Of a stretch of 64,000 nt of DNA, positions 12,821-24,425 are shown piece by piece (position 1 is the first letter of the stretch; each line of letters opens with the position of its first letter). The notes below the pieces were generated by a model, which saw nothing but the letters and a program-made list of their open reading frames with translations, made no database searches and was not told where the DNA came from. The position numbers and the translations under genes were made by a program. The DNA lies in NCBI GenBank assembly GCA_020746105.1, contig CM036626.1, forward strand, positions 12,046,001 to 12,110,000. Direction: 5' to 3'. This DNA is from Trogon surrucura (lineage: Eukaryota; Chordata; Aves; Trogoniformes; Trogonidae).

Positions 12821-15486
12821 CATGTATGGCTGATACCGGCTAGGGCAGAGGAATGGCCCAGACAAACTCTGCTCAGTTTTGGCTCCAGGAAATTAATATC
12901 ACTGTGATTCAGCTCCAGACCCAGGGATGTTTGTCTTGGTGTGCACACCCCAGTTTCTTTTAATCCTTCATTTTGCTGCAACTAAAGCAAAGTTGACAAG
13001 TGACGTAAGCAGCTCGATGAGCAGGAGTTATATTAAATAGCACTATTGTGATAAATTCTTCAATAAGAGAGATATAATCTTTTCTCCTAGGAGATTTATC
13101 TATGAAGGTTTCCTCCTGTCTTATTCTAGTTCCTCACATTAGTTTTCTACCCCTTTCAGACATGTTTTTCTCTACTTCTCCCCCTGCCTATTTGGAAAGC
13201 AGGGAAGATCTGGGGTTACCACAGGGAGAGCACAGCACAGAATAGGAGAGCTGATCCCCTGACAACCAGCAAGCAGGAAGAGGTAGAGATCTATTAACAA
13301 GTTTCTTTTCCTGGCTACTCCCACCTGCAAATAAAGGGTGCAGCTTGCTGGTCAGCAAGGTAGCACAAAAAACTTGCACTGCTCTCCTTGGTCTGCAGAG
13401 ATTCCATCTCCTTGGCTTCTAACCCTAAAACCAAACAACCTAATCCAACAGGAAAGCACTGAACATCCTCATGTACTATCTTTATTTTTCCTTTGCCTTC
13501 TATACAAACCATGTTCTTTCAAAATAAAAAATAATGAAGTTACCCAAATGCATACATCTGAAATACACAGGGTCTTCTGAAGTTGCATGTGCTGAGGTCA
13601 GTTAACCATTTCACTTGGGCTGGTTTGCAATGGGATCCTCAACTGGTCACTTGGAGCAGCATGAAGGAGATTCAATGAGCTCTGTTGTCCTATCCACGCC
13701 TGCAGTTATCCTGCAGTAAGGACTACCTGAACATGAAGTTCGCTTAAACAAAAGATACAGGGTCTTCCTGGACTTCAGAAAGGCCATAAAACATTTCAGA
13801 GAAGACTTCCAATTGCAAGAGGACAAGGTCTCTTGTGGAAACACATCAAGCTGACATCAGCAGAGCCACACACAAGTTTACTTTAACCAGAAGATAAACA
13901 CTTCCCCCGCCTTCCATAAAACATCACCACATTTTCTGACCCTTCCATTCTGAAGGACAGACAAAAGCTCTCGATTATTAAAATGTCCCATCGGAAAACT
14001 TTCAAGAGTGGCTGGAAAGAAATCACCAAGACGCTAATGGTGGTGGACCCAGGAAAGACTTTTGAAACATTTGGATGCCTCTTGAAAATAATTAATCTAG
14101 TTTCTGGCTTTGCCTATCACACTTAAAATGCTAGAATGAGTGATATGACAGTGATTTACTTTATTGCTTCTATTTCAGATGATTTCCAGATGAAGAGGTG
14201 AATCTCATGAAAATGTCAGATTATTAAGAGGAAAAAACACATTAAGAACCCAGCTGAGTGAGCAAAAAACAGCTCCCTTACGTGTCAACAAAGCCAAAAC
14301 CAATGCGTTGTAATCAATCCCCCTCAAAACTTTTCTCTATGCACTGAACAAAGAAGAGAGGAGATGACAGACATGCAATGAGATGGTTGCCCAGTTCTCT
14401 CGCTCTGCTTTTGCTCTGTGGCTGGTGCAAAAGATGCCTCATCTGTGGAATGCTGAGGAAACCGTACCTACCCAGTGATGAAAGCATGGGCTTGGTGCTG
14501 AGGAGCATGACTGGCTTCCTTACCAGCTCACTGACTGCACCATTCCCTTGTACGTGACAAAGCTATGCATAATATTGACCCAAGGTTCTCCAAGAAAGGT
14601 TGAGATCAGGAATATTTCTTATTTGATCACCCAACACTCGGACAACATCACCATTTGCAGCAGCACAGTGATCACTGGGACCTGCGAGGTTGAAGAACCA
14701 CATGCCTCTGGTAATAGGTTGGAGGAACCGGATGAATTCTCTCCCCTGTGGCTGGTGGTATCCAGGAGACTACTCCAGCACAGCCAGTGTCAGCCACCTC
14801 TGAGCGAGGGGCCCAGGTTATGGCTCAGCCCCAGGAGAGATGGGAACTCCTGCCAAGCTGTCTTTTGATCTTTTCGTGGAACGGCTGCATTCCTGCCCTG
14901 TTAAATCACGAGCCTCGACTCCCTCTGCCTACCAGGACTCATCGCCATGTCTCAGGCAGCTTCAAAATAAACCTCAGCCCCCAAACCGCTCTTTGCTGTG
15001 CTGTTATAATAAGTGGACATTGCATCTAGTCACCACCCATGGGATTAGGCAACACAGCCAGGACTAAGATGCTTTACGCCTGGTTTATTTTACCCCTCAG
15101 ATTTAGGGAGGCAAAACAATTTTCTAAAGTTAGGTTCATGTTTTAGGGCATCTTGAGGCCAAGGAGAGGACAAAATCAGTCCCACTACGACACTTCGGGC
15201 AATGTAAAATGATTCAGAAACCATAAATTACCTCTGTACTTCCACCTCCAATGTCTTTGCTTTCAAAAGAGAAACGCATCAGAGCAGAGGAGCAACCCCC
15301 ACGCAGTATATTTAGCTGCAACAAGCAGAGCCACAGCATGCAACAAAGTACCTGCATATTGCACTTGGTTAGAAGGACCAGATCCTGTCTCCATTCGGGA
15401 AAGTCTGGGGCCAGGATTTGTTGACTGCCCTTTGTAAAGCTGCCTTTCTACACTCGCCACCCACTCTTTAGCAGTAATGAAACAGA

Positions 15487-15502
15487 TTTTTTTTTTTTTT
15501 TT
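15487..15502. repeat. T16 mononucleotide run
   Basis: Sixteen T residues on the plus strand; no linked retroelement recognised. Confidence 0.9.
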
Positions 15503-15783
15503 AATACTTCATGGTAATAGTGAATTGCTCACCCCAGGTTTCTAAAACAGGGGTTAACAGCTCACTGAAATGTCAGATTTCCATGCAGGAGCTGAAATAT
15601 TTATTAGACGAAGTAGTAACAGATTACACTGGAGGTGGGGGTGATGGCAGTGATCCCACCACGTTTAGCAGAGTCCCTTAGCCTCCTTTCCTCCTCCCCA
15701 GCCTTCTATTCATCATTGATGAATGCTCAGCCCATTCATACGCTGATCTTGAAAAATAAAAGAGCTACAAGTAGATTTAAAGG

Positions 15784-15809
15784 AAAAAAAAAAAAAAAGA
15801 AAGAAAGCT
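15784..15809. repeat. A15 run with (GAAA)n tail
   Basis: A15 followed by gaaagaaag on the plus strand. It could be the tail of an unrecognised retroposed sequence, but no body was identified. Confidence 0.85.
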
Positions 15810-16129
15810 ATAAAGGCTCTACAATAATATCTAGGGTGCCTTAAGAACAGCCCGTGTCTGCCAATCTTCTAGGAGGGAGGGAGGCAGCCTGAAGGGTACT
15901 CTCCAGTGGTCACAGGGAGAAATTCCTTCCGGAGAAACAGAAAGATATTTTGCAAATCAAAGCAAATAAGTCACAGTTTTGATACATCGGTTTGGATTTG
16001 TAAAACCCCCTTCAAAGTAGCACTTGAAACTGTTCATGATATTTAAGGTGGTTAAAGGAAACCAAAGTAAACAATAGTAAACTACTGAGGGACAGGAGGA
16101 AAAAAAAAAATACCGGCAGGCTCACTCAC

Positions 16130-16169
16130 CAAAGTCTGACTGCAAATCCTTTTTCAGTCCACAAAGCAT
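16130..16169 (-). CDS. GRIP2: Candidate alternative first coding exon 1c of GRIP2 (partial CDS)
   Basis: On the minus strand the ATG at 16169-16167 starts MLCGLKKDLQSDF plus the first base of the next codon. A textbook donor follows (TTTG|gtgagt, intron begins at 16129). The phase is 1, identical to exons 1a and 1b, and the split codon G|A(C/T) would again give Asp as in GRIP proteins. An in-frame TAG lies at 16182-16184, and the ATG has G at -3. A strong CpG island sits a few hundred bases upstream. Cys3 next to Leu and two lysines resembles an N-terminal palmitoylation site, and palmitoylated N-terminal variants of GRIP1 and GRIP2/ABP are known, although with different peptides. I do not recall this exact peptide from any isoform. 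A cryptic acceptor-like site at 16451-16452 would make this the second exon of a transcript with a 5' UTR intron. Confidence 0.55.
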
Positions 16170-16450
16170 GTCTGCTGTTAGCTATCAAACCATTCAACTA
16201 ATTGCAAAAGCCGCTCCTTTCTCTCTCCCTGCCTCCACTGGAATCACTTCCCAGCTCGGGCTCACTTTCAGGCTCTGCCTCCCACAGCGGAGCGAGGCTG
16301 CAACGCACTCACTGCTCCTCACTTCACAGCAGGAAAATTAAAAAAAAATAAAATTGTCCTGGGCACTCCAGTTTGCGAGGACTCAAATACGTGTCGATCC
16401 TTTAGAAAGAAATGTCTTTACACGGCTGTTTAACGTGTGACTCGCCAGTC
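16170..16450 (-). promoter_or_regulatory. 5' UTR upstream of exon 1c, possibly starting at a splice acceptor
   Basis: This stretch runs from the exon 1c start codon back to an acceptor-like sequence read on the minus strand: a pyrimidine tract (ttcgttttcctgtttctg) then cacag|GACTGG, with the AG at 16452-16451. If used, the CpG island would form a separate noncoding exon and this block would be the distal 5' UTR. If not used, it is a continuous leader from the island. A run of A on the plus strand (16337-16344) is the only low-complexity part. Confidence 0.35.
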
Positions 16451-16793
16451 CTGTGCAGAAACAGGAAAACGAAGGGTATAGTTTGGCGGGGTTTTTTTAG
16501 CTGGTCCTAAAAATCCCGTGCTAGTTCTCTCGGCTCGACTGGCCATCAGGCATTGCAAAGCAAAAGTTGGACGCGCAGTGATTAGATGGAACAGCCGGCT
16601 GAAGGGGAGGCAGCCACCGACCCCTGACTCTCCAGCAGACGCAGCAGATGCCGGGCGCGCACTTCATTCCCAGCGCCGTTCCGGCCCGCGCCCCGCGGCT
16701 CCAGCGCGGGCGGCATCCCCGGGAGGCGCGACGGCCCTTTCCTGCCGGAACCCGTCTGTGGCTTTCATGGGGATTTCAGGTGTGGAGGAGGGG

Positions 16794-16808
16794 AAAAAAA
16801 AAAAAAAA
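16794..16808. repeat. A15 mononucleotide run
   Basis: Fifteen consecutive A residues on the plus strand interrupt the CpG island; they read as T on the minus strand, the presumed transcript sense. Confidence 0.9.
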
Positions 16809-16925
16809 TAAAAGGAAATGCAGGCGGTGGGTGCTGCGAAGGTCCCGCTGCCCTCGGCGCGGTGCTCGGAGCCAGCGGCAGAAGTTGGCCGGCGGCGGAG
16901 CCTCCCGCGAGCCTCCAAGTTGCTG

Positions 16926-16952
16926 CAGCAGCAGCAGCAGCAGCAGCAGCAG
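16926..16952 (-). repeat. (CAG)9 / (CTG)9 trinucleotide tract
   Basis: Nine uninterrupted CAG units occur on the plus strand, reading CTG on the minus strand, inside the CpG island upstream of exon 1c. In the minus-strand sense it would be promoter or 5' UTR sequence, not coding. The plus-strand poly-Ser/Gln frames it creates are not supported as genes. Uninterrupted tracts of this type are commonly length-polymorphic. Confidence 0.9.
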
Positions 16953-17099
16953 CGGGGCTGAGCGCAAGGAGAGGCTGCGACTGCAGTATTGCCTGACACA
17001 CTTTCCTCTCCCCCACCCCCTCTTGGCAAGTGCTTGCAGAGCCTCCAGCACCTTTCAAGGCAATGTCAAGCTGCTGTCAAAGCATTACACTGCCTCCCA

Positions 17100-17113
17100 A
17101 ACACACACACACG
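17100..17113. repeat. Short (AC)n repeat
   Basis: About six AC units (acacacacacacgc) just beyond the CpG island of exon 1c. Confidence 0.85.
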
Positions 17114-20100
17114 CAGTGCTAGTAAGGGAGTATGAAGCTGCAGTCTTGTGTCCTGCCTGCAGCGCTTTCCGAAAACTCACTTTAACCCTTCTCAAGCAGG
17201 GCAGAGGAACCAGCACCGGCAAAACACGTGCAAGTCCCGCGCTAGGATTGGGGCGAGCAATGGACTGCAGTGAGGGGAGGCTTTGTGGGCACTCCTGGTC
17301 ACCAGGTGGATCACAGGGAGTCCAGGCCTCAAGGAGAAGATACTTCATGGTTTCCCTCCTGCACCATGGGTGGAGATAGGGTACTGGACAAAAACATGTT
17401 ATAACGAACCAGTGTCTGCTGCCTTTCCAAATAAAATGAAAACCCAAGAAGGCTGACTTGTCTTGGAGACACGGTGCATGCAGGTGATGCTACTGTCTGA
17501 GTTGTGGGGTGCGTGGCAGGGGAGGCGGCAGGGGTGAGCACAGGGCTGGCATCCTCCAGGCAGCACCATGCAGCTCCTCATTTCAGTCAAGCTGTAGGAC
17601 GCAAACTATCTGTACCAACCAGCCCCTGCCTTATATCCAAAAGGCAGCTTTCTCCATAGCTGCTCTATTCACTTGGGAACAGGAATCATCTATAACAGCA
17701 GGATTATACCCACAAATGGCAAAGAGAGAGTAAGACAAGGATGGGTCAAGATCTACGTTTTTGTATGAGGGTTCAGTCATGCTTGAGACTCCTACTGGAT
17801 TTGGCTGAAAGTGGTCAAGAGGTTAAAAGTTTAGAAGGAAGCTCATGGAGGGGCAGCAAGGTTAAGTCTTGCTTCCTTAGGAAGCAAATCAGAATAAATC
17901 AAAATGGCCTGAATCCATTTGGATGCACCAACACAAAATGTTTCAGACCTGGGGATCCTAACTCTGTATGGCCCATGTGGAGGAGGAGAACTGGGTTTCA
18001 GCCTAACATCAGAATTCTTGTTTGGATTGAAATGCACCAACATCTCTAATTTGGTTCAAACTCAGCTGTTTCACATGCAGACAACTTACACAAAAGCAAT
18101 AAAATTACCAAGGAAGAAAAACCTACTTACAAAAGAGATATTTTGGTCCATAATTTGTTTTTAAGAAGTTGTTCAGTCTGACAATAGACTTAATTAGTAA
18201 TTGAGGCAAAAATTATAATTAGAAATCTTTTCACACAGCTATTAATGCTTTTGCTGCAGAGAAATCTCATCTTAAAGGAAAAAAAACATCTCCAGTTGCA
18301 TCACAAATACAAGAAGCTGCTAATTTGAGGATGGCCCATTGCTTTGCATGCCATAAACCAAACATCTCCAATAGGATGTTTTAAAGAAAAGCTAAAAACA
18401 ATTGTTTATATCACAAATAAAGTTCTTCCCAGAATATCTGCTGCATTAAGAAAGGGTATTAGAGAGCAGATCTACTACATAGCTGAAGCTGCTTGGGTTT
18501 GTGGGTGAGAACTGGATGGAGCTGTCCCATTCCTCTGCTGCCAGTGGAGACAGAAGAGGCACCGTGGCATTTTAAACCCAGAATTGCTTGTGGCATTTGT
18601 TGAGTTGGCTGGCAAGAGACCAGCACACCAGGAGCCCAGAGAGGATAAAGATATTTACTATATGGTTTCTGGCCAAAACCCATAAACACAACATTTTCTT
18701 CATGTTTCAGGTGGCATTATATTAAAACCAGTTGGAGTGAACAGCTTGGGTTTCTTATGGGGCAGGAAAAGGGTACAAGGACACACACCAACAACCTCAG
18801 GCAGCCCAGAAAGATATGACATCCAAATATATAGGTGTTGTAAAAGAGCATGAGACATCAACCTAAAATATGGCTTGACAAACAAGGAACAGTATATAGA
18901 GCTTTGATTTTTCATGAACAGTCTGTTCATCCTTTTGTACCTCATGACATTAACTTCAGGCTTCTGTGCTTGGAATTAGCAGCTATCCAGAAATGCCCTG
19001 GCAATACCAGCTACATACAAGTCTCACCTTGGGCCTTCCATTCAGTATAAATTGCTAAGCTGAAAGACAGCACAGGCTGAGGACAGTTCACAGCTAGACC
19101 AGCTTCTGGGTGGTTCCTACTAGAAATATCCATCTGCGCAGGCTCTTGGTTCTCATCCACACAACTAAACAGGTGATACCTGTCAACAGCCCACCTGTCT
19201 AGAGAAAAAAAGATATTTTTTTTCACTGGAACAGGCTGATCTTTGAGCAAAATTCATTTGTTGTAAGGAGTAGCTGCCCTTGCATGCACACACATGTACT
19301 GCCACTTGGTTTACCATTTCCTGTACCCGACACATACTGTCCTGTTCTTGAACTTAATTCATCTTTTCCCAGAGCTAACTTACAAATTCTGCTAGAACCT
19401 CAGTGGGAGTGAAGCTGCAAACCTTACATAGTCCAAATTGGTCGGGATGACATTTACAGAATATACTTTCATGCAAACAAGACAAGGAGGACTGCAGAGG
19501 GAAGATCACAGGTTATTCAGAATATCAATGATTTAGTCCACTGCTTGACTGGTATTTGTTCCTGTGATTTAAACTATTACCTATTTAACCACATCCAAAA
19601 GCATCCTTGTCAGAAGTCACAGGATTGTGGAACACTCTAGCAAGATCCTGAAATGGACCATTTAGCATTGAACATGCTCTGAGCCCAGGAGAATATGGAG
19701 AGGATCTTACATCACTCCACATTAGGAAGTCTCAGGAGACTCTCTGAAGACAGATGAATGAACATAATGAACAGTCAGCCACAGGAAAACGATGAGGAAA
19801 AACACCCAACCACACGCATTTACAGTGCACAGAGAAACACCAAAGTTCTAACCGCATATAAAAAATCATATTAATAGCAACAGAAATTGCTTTGGCTTAG
19901 GGAAGGTTCAGAAGAGACTGACGCAGATGCTTTCTATTTCTTTTAAATTCAGATCTGAAATTAAGATTTTATGTTGCCATCTCCTTCTCCTCATCCTACT
20001 TTTTCCATCTAAAAATATACATCTGCACATCAGGGGTCTGCCTGGGGCTGGGGACCCCTCTTCTTGCTCAGCCACCCTGTCCAGGCTTGTTTCTGGCACA

Positions 20101-20501
20101 ACAAATCCAGTGCTCTCAGGTGTCTTACTGGGAATGCCAGTTTCTGCTGGGAGCTCCGACCCACGTCTGCACAAAATCAAGAGGTACGGAGAGCCTACAT
20201 CCCTCCTTGATCTATTTTTAGTTGCAGCGGACAGGGAGGAGAAGAAGGGACAAGAGGAAGACCCACCACTCTCTGGGTGGAAGAAACTTCACAGCTGATT
20301 ACCCAGCTATCCACTGGCTGCACATTTGCTCCATTTCATCTGTTCCAATTATTTCGAAACCCCAGAGAACTGCGTGCCAGCCTGAGGCCTGCAGTGGGGC
20401 TCATCTTCGGTCTAAGCAGATGCTCTTTTCCACACACAGAGCCAAAATACAACAAACTATTTTATTGGTATATTTCTTATGGGAAAGGGAGAATGGACTT
20501 T
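17114..20501. other. Intron-like sequence, no gene seen
   Basis: AT-rich unique sequence with short frames only and no repeat family recognised. Confidence 0.55.
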
Positions 20502-20516
20502 AAAAAAAAAAAAAAA
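20502..20516. repeat. A15 mononucleotide run
   Basis: Fifteen A residues on the plus strand, flanked by two copies of ctttaaa, one on each side. Confidence 0.85.
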
Positions 20517-20527
20517 GTCTTTAAAGA

Positions 20528-20700
20528 GAAGGGTACTTAAACAGTTTAATAATGGAGCCAAAAGTCCTTGATTATTCTTTCCTTTAAGTGCAAATTCCAC
20601 CAGCCAGTCCTAAGCATTAATTTATTACAGGTAATGAACACTGAAAGATAAATTGACCCATCCAGCAGGCAATTAGAGCCCTCGCTACACGCACACATGC
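20528..20700. promoter_or_regulatory. Possible conserved noncoding element
   Basis: An AT-rich, non-repetitive block with taataatgg, gattattc, attaatttatta and caattagagc. A second similar block with gtgattaatgg and tgattatgtattttgcc follows at about 20905-21000, and a small CpG cluster sits between them (20845-20885). It resembles a conserved enhancer by composition only. Confidence 0.22.
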
Positions 20701-21009
20701 AGAGCACCGAGACGGAGTGCGCTGCTAGAGGTACTTCCAAGACCCCCATCCACTCCCTCCACCCCCAGAGCACGATTAAACGAATGCTGCACGTTCTTCT
20801 GCTTAACCATTTCAGAAAGACATACCCACATCTGTCATCGCCTGACAGCACGGCGGGGGAGCGGCAGGGGAAGCCGCCGGTGGGAATGCAGGATGGCTCC
20901 CAAAGCTGTGATTAATGGGAAGAAGAGAGCCCTGTCGTGACCCTTTCTCCATGTGACACCGGTGCTTTGGCGCTCTCTGATTATGTATTTTGCCTGTACA
21001 CCAGCGTCC

Positions 21010-24000
21010 CTAATGGGGCTGATATGCACACAAAAGCAACAGACTTCTAGTTCAGGAAAGAAATAAAGCTCAAAACTGTAATAAACGGAACTTCTGGCCT
21101 GTTTCCAATGATCAATGTCCCCTGGCCAACCTCAGCAGATCTCCCTCCTTCCTAACAGTGGGGGACATTTCCTTCCAATTCCATGTAGATGCAAGTCCAG
21201 GCATTTGAAATTTCACTTGCTAAATTTACAAACAATTCAGTGAGTTTGTGAGCAGGATAGCACTTCTCTCCACATCAATCTAGTCTTCTCAGTTGGACCC
21301 CTAGCAAGAAATTAAAACTTGCGATGGCTCAGCCCTTTCCTTTTGCAAGTGATTAAAGGCCAAGTGAGTTACTTAGAAGATTTTCAGCTAAATGGAAGAG
21401 AGAAATCATCTTGTCTCAGCTTCATATGGAAGGAGGTCACCATACTCCACCAAAATGAGCAATTATCTACATTTAACGCTCTTGAAAAACTGGCTGGTCT
21501 CAGCCAGATGACAGAACACAGCAGTCCTCTGAACTTTAAGGGTCTCTCTGTTCACATGGCAAATACACGTTCACTGACACTTTACATCTGGTTTCTGCAT
21601 GTGTGTTCCTGGCAAAAACTCTTCTGTGGAACAAGAGGAATAAATGCATGAGAACACGCCATGAGTAAAACTCAGGGGTCAAGTCACTGGGCTAACAAAT
21701 GAGATGAGATGTACCAGTATCATTACTAACAACGGTAAATTTAAGGTACTGGACTACAGGAGAGGGACTGCCACAGAAGAAAAATAGCTACACAGATCTG
21801 GGGATTAAAAAATTGTAACCCCAAACCCACATGAGAAGAGCACACTACCTTTTTCAGTAGTCACAGGGTTTTCTTTTAACAGTTTTAGGTACAACATCCT
21901 TTCAGATCCACATACACATTCATCACTATGGTCCCTCATGCACATCCCTCATCCTTCTCCTCATCTCCCTTCATCCACACAGTCTGTCTTGCTCCAGGGG
22001 CTTTTCTGAGTGAACTGTAGGGTCAGGTCTGCGCTTTCTACAACTATCTGCCAGAGGACATCGTACTGCTGGGTAAAACAGACATTACAAACAGGAGTCA
22101 AGAGTCATAAATAACAGGCACCATCACCAGAATCATGCCTGCAAGCCATGCCCCCGCCAAGGCATGGTCTCATACCACTTCAAAGCATTTCTTCAGCATT
22201 TCTGGGTTTAACCTCAACAGCTAACTTGCCTCCTTCCAGGCAGCTCCTCCTTACTGCACCCTTTTAGTCCATACCTCAGTCAGCGATCTGAAGTTCTGAA
22301 AATGGGTCCAAAACCCCCATAAAAGGCCTTGTAATGCTCAGTCTGCATGGGAGGAAAAAACTCCTGAGCTCTGGAGAGCAATTACATTTATGGATCCTTC
22401 AGTAGTACTGCAGGTTATGCAAGGAGCAGCCCCAGCCCCCTTGCCACAGCTGAGGCCAGAAAGAGCTGGTCCTCAGGGCAGCATGGAGCACATCTTTCTC
22501 CCTTAATACTGTATGTATGCTATGCCATTTTTTTATTAATTGCTCAGCATTAGGAAAAATCCCACAAGCTCTGGATTTCTGGATTTGGGTAATCAGAGTA
22601 GGACACTACAGGGTCGGGGACTCCAGTGCTGATAAGAGAAGCAGTGGAAGACAAATAGGCTGCAGCAAAGTACAAGATCTGTTATTCCCCAACCAGCTCT
22701 AATGATACAAAAGAGCTCGTTCTGGGACCTTGTTAGCAGAGGTCATCCCAACAAAAGTGAATCTCAGCTTTCCAATGGTTTTTTAAGCCAAATGGAGATG
22801 AGCTTGACAAGACAGAGCAATAAGCAATGCAGCAGGAGGTTAATGAACCGCCGGCAACCATCAGCCATGCCAGGGCAAGGTGGGAGTTTACGACCTGCTC
22901 CAAGAGGAGCAGAGGTCTGGAAGCTGCACACACAGCATCTGAAAGTGAGCCCATCACTTTCAACTAGGCAGAGCATATTTCTCCCATTTATCTCGACCTC
23001 TGTGGCTGTATTGTAAAGAACAAGCACTTTTTCTGGGCAAAACACACAGCCCCATTTGGGGATGTTCCTAATTGGCTTTCCTTTTTTCCCCGCCTTCAAA
23101 TCTTTCACAACAACGTAGCTAGCAGATAACAAACAGCTTTGGGACACAGGTAGAATCCTCTTGAGCATGCACTGAACCAGCTCAGCAAAGAATTATGTGT
23201 GAATGTAGGAAGCATGCAGAATTGGAGACCAAGGGCAGTGTCATGCAACTGGGGGAAACCAAAATGTCTTAATAGCTCCCACCTTCTCAGCTTTTAGTGA
23301 TCAATGCGTCAGAATGATAGCGAGTTGTTCAAACTTCAGAAATTGGAGAGAAAGTAAGTGCCCAAATTCTTCAGTGACAGGACTGGTTCCCAGTTTTAAG
23401 GTCATTAAATCACTCCAATTTACAGTGAGTGTGTGGCAGCTGCACTTGGCACCTCAATATCAGCACCAGTGATGCCCTGGCAGGGCCTGTTCATGATCTC
23501 TCCTCTTCAGCAGAAAAAATGTATCTTCTCTATATTCTATTAGTATCTCCAAGAATGAAAATAGCAACGGGTCTGTACTAGCAGCAAGCCAACATGCACC
23601 CTACTCCCGCACTATAGGTAGGCAGTTTAGATTAAAAAAGCTCCATCACATAGACCAAACCACGTTAATCAAAAACAGTAGATCTTTGGCTATAGAGAGA
23701 AAATGGGGAACTGACACTTCAGCCCTCCATAAACAGGACAGCAGCTCCACTGCTCAGTCAGCCCAAGGGCAGCAGGGAGCTGCCCCACGGGAGCAGAGGT
23801 GTGAAGGCAGTGATGGGGCTGCAAAGCATGTCGGCATCCCTGAACCCCTTAATACATTACAGGTCACAAGAGCTCAGGTCTTTGAGACAGCACAGACTGA
23901 AGGCATGCTCCTCTTGCTCCAAAAGGACACGGTGCTTGAGCCCTGTCCTTTCTGGAGCAGGGATGTGGACCATGCCGCATCTCACCCTGAAAGAGAGAGA

Positions 24001-24219
24001 GCGGCAACGCTACAGCCAACTGCATTCTGAAGGACAGGTCTTAACGTTTAGTCAGCATCCAGCTCCCCGCCTCTCTGTGGGAAGAAAAACCTCTGCATCT
24101 TCCCCCTCAAAGATTTATCTTGGCACCGGTCTTTTCAGAGGCAACGCTGCCAACACAGATGGAAAAATAAGCAAGTGGGTCATCAGTCTTAGCAGTTGTC
24201 ACACAGTTTCTTTTCAATG
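21010..24219. other. Intron-like sequence, no gene seen
   Basis: Frames of up to about 139 codons occur but overlap on both strands and have no family resemblance or splice context. No repeats recognised. Confidence 0.55.
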
Positions 24220-24425
24220 AGTAGCAGTGTAACAATGCATTAACAATAAATGAAATGCCATGTTAACACTAATTTGCATAGTACGGAGCCACAGTGCTTT
24301 GCTTCCTCTATTCTCCTTCCAAGCTCTCCTGACCTGCATATGAATCGAGATGAAATTTAATTGCTGGGGCATTCAGCAGAATCACTGAATTCCTGCTTAA
24401 TGAGGCTTCATTTGTACTCTGTTGC
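24220..24425. promoter_or_regulatory. Possible conserved enhancer with a POU octamer
   Basis: It contains a perfect octamer ATTTGCAT at 24272-24279, the motif ATATGAAT near 24339, and the repeated homeodomain-like cores attaacaat, tttaattgc and cttaatgagg in about 200 bases. The clustering is directly visible; enhancer function is inference. Confidence 0.3.

Larger units (their letters stand above)
12821..16127. other. Intron downstream of exon 1c, no gene seen
   Basis: No coding signal. A stretch at 13760-13800 (ttcctggacttcagaaaggc) faintly recalls the CR1 reverse-transcriptase block, but the neighbourhood does not support it. Confidence 0.55.
16516..16985 (-). promoter_or_regulatory. CpG island, presumed promoter of exon 1c
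   Basis: I count roughly 40 CpG dinucleotides in about 460 bases, by far the densest CpG cluster in the window, with GC boxes such as ggcgggc-like runs. It lies just upstream, in minus-strand sense, of a short coding start with a consensus donor. The island also holds a 15-base A run and a CAG tract. Plus-strand frames of about 240 and 100 codons through it are by-products of GC-rich sequence and lack family resemblance. Confidence 0.6.

Noticed and set aside
13640..13850. Possible second ancient CR1 fragment (ttcctggacttcagaaaggc)
   Set aside because: Only about 20 bases resemble the reverse-transcriptase block and the flanks do not follow CR1 order, so it could be chance.
16648..17379. 243-codon plus-strand frame over the CpG island, including a serine run from the CAG tract
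   Set aside because: It is open because of GC-rich composition and the repeat, crosses an A15 run, has no family resemblance, and the coding evidence here is on the minus strand.
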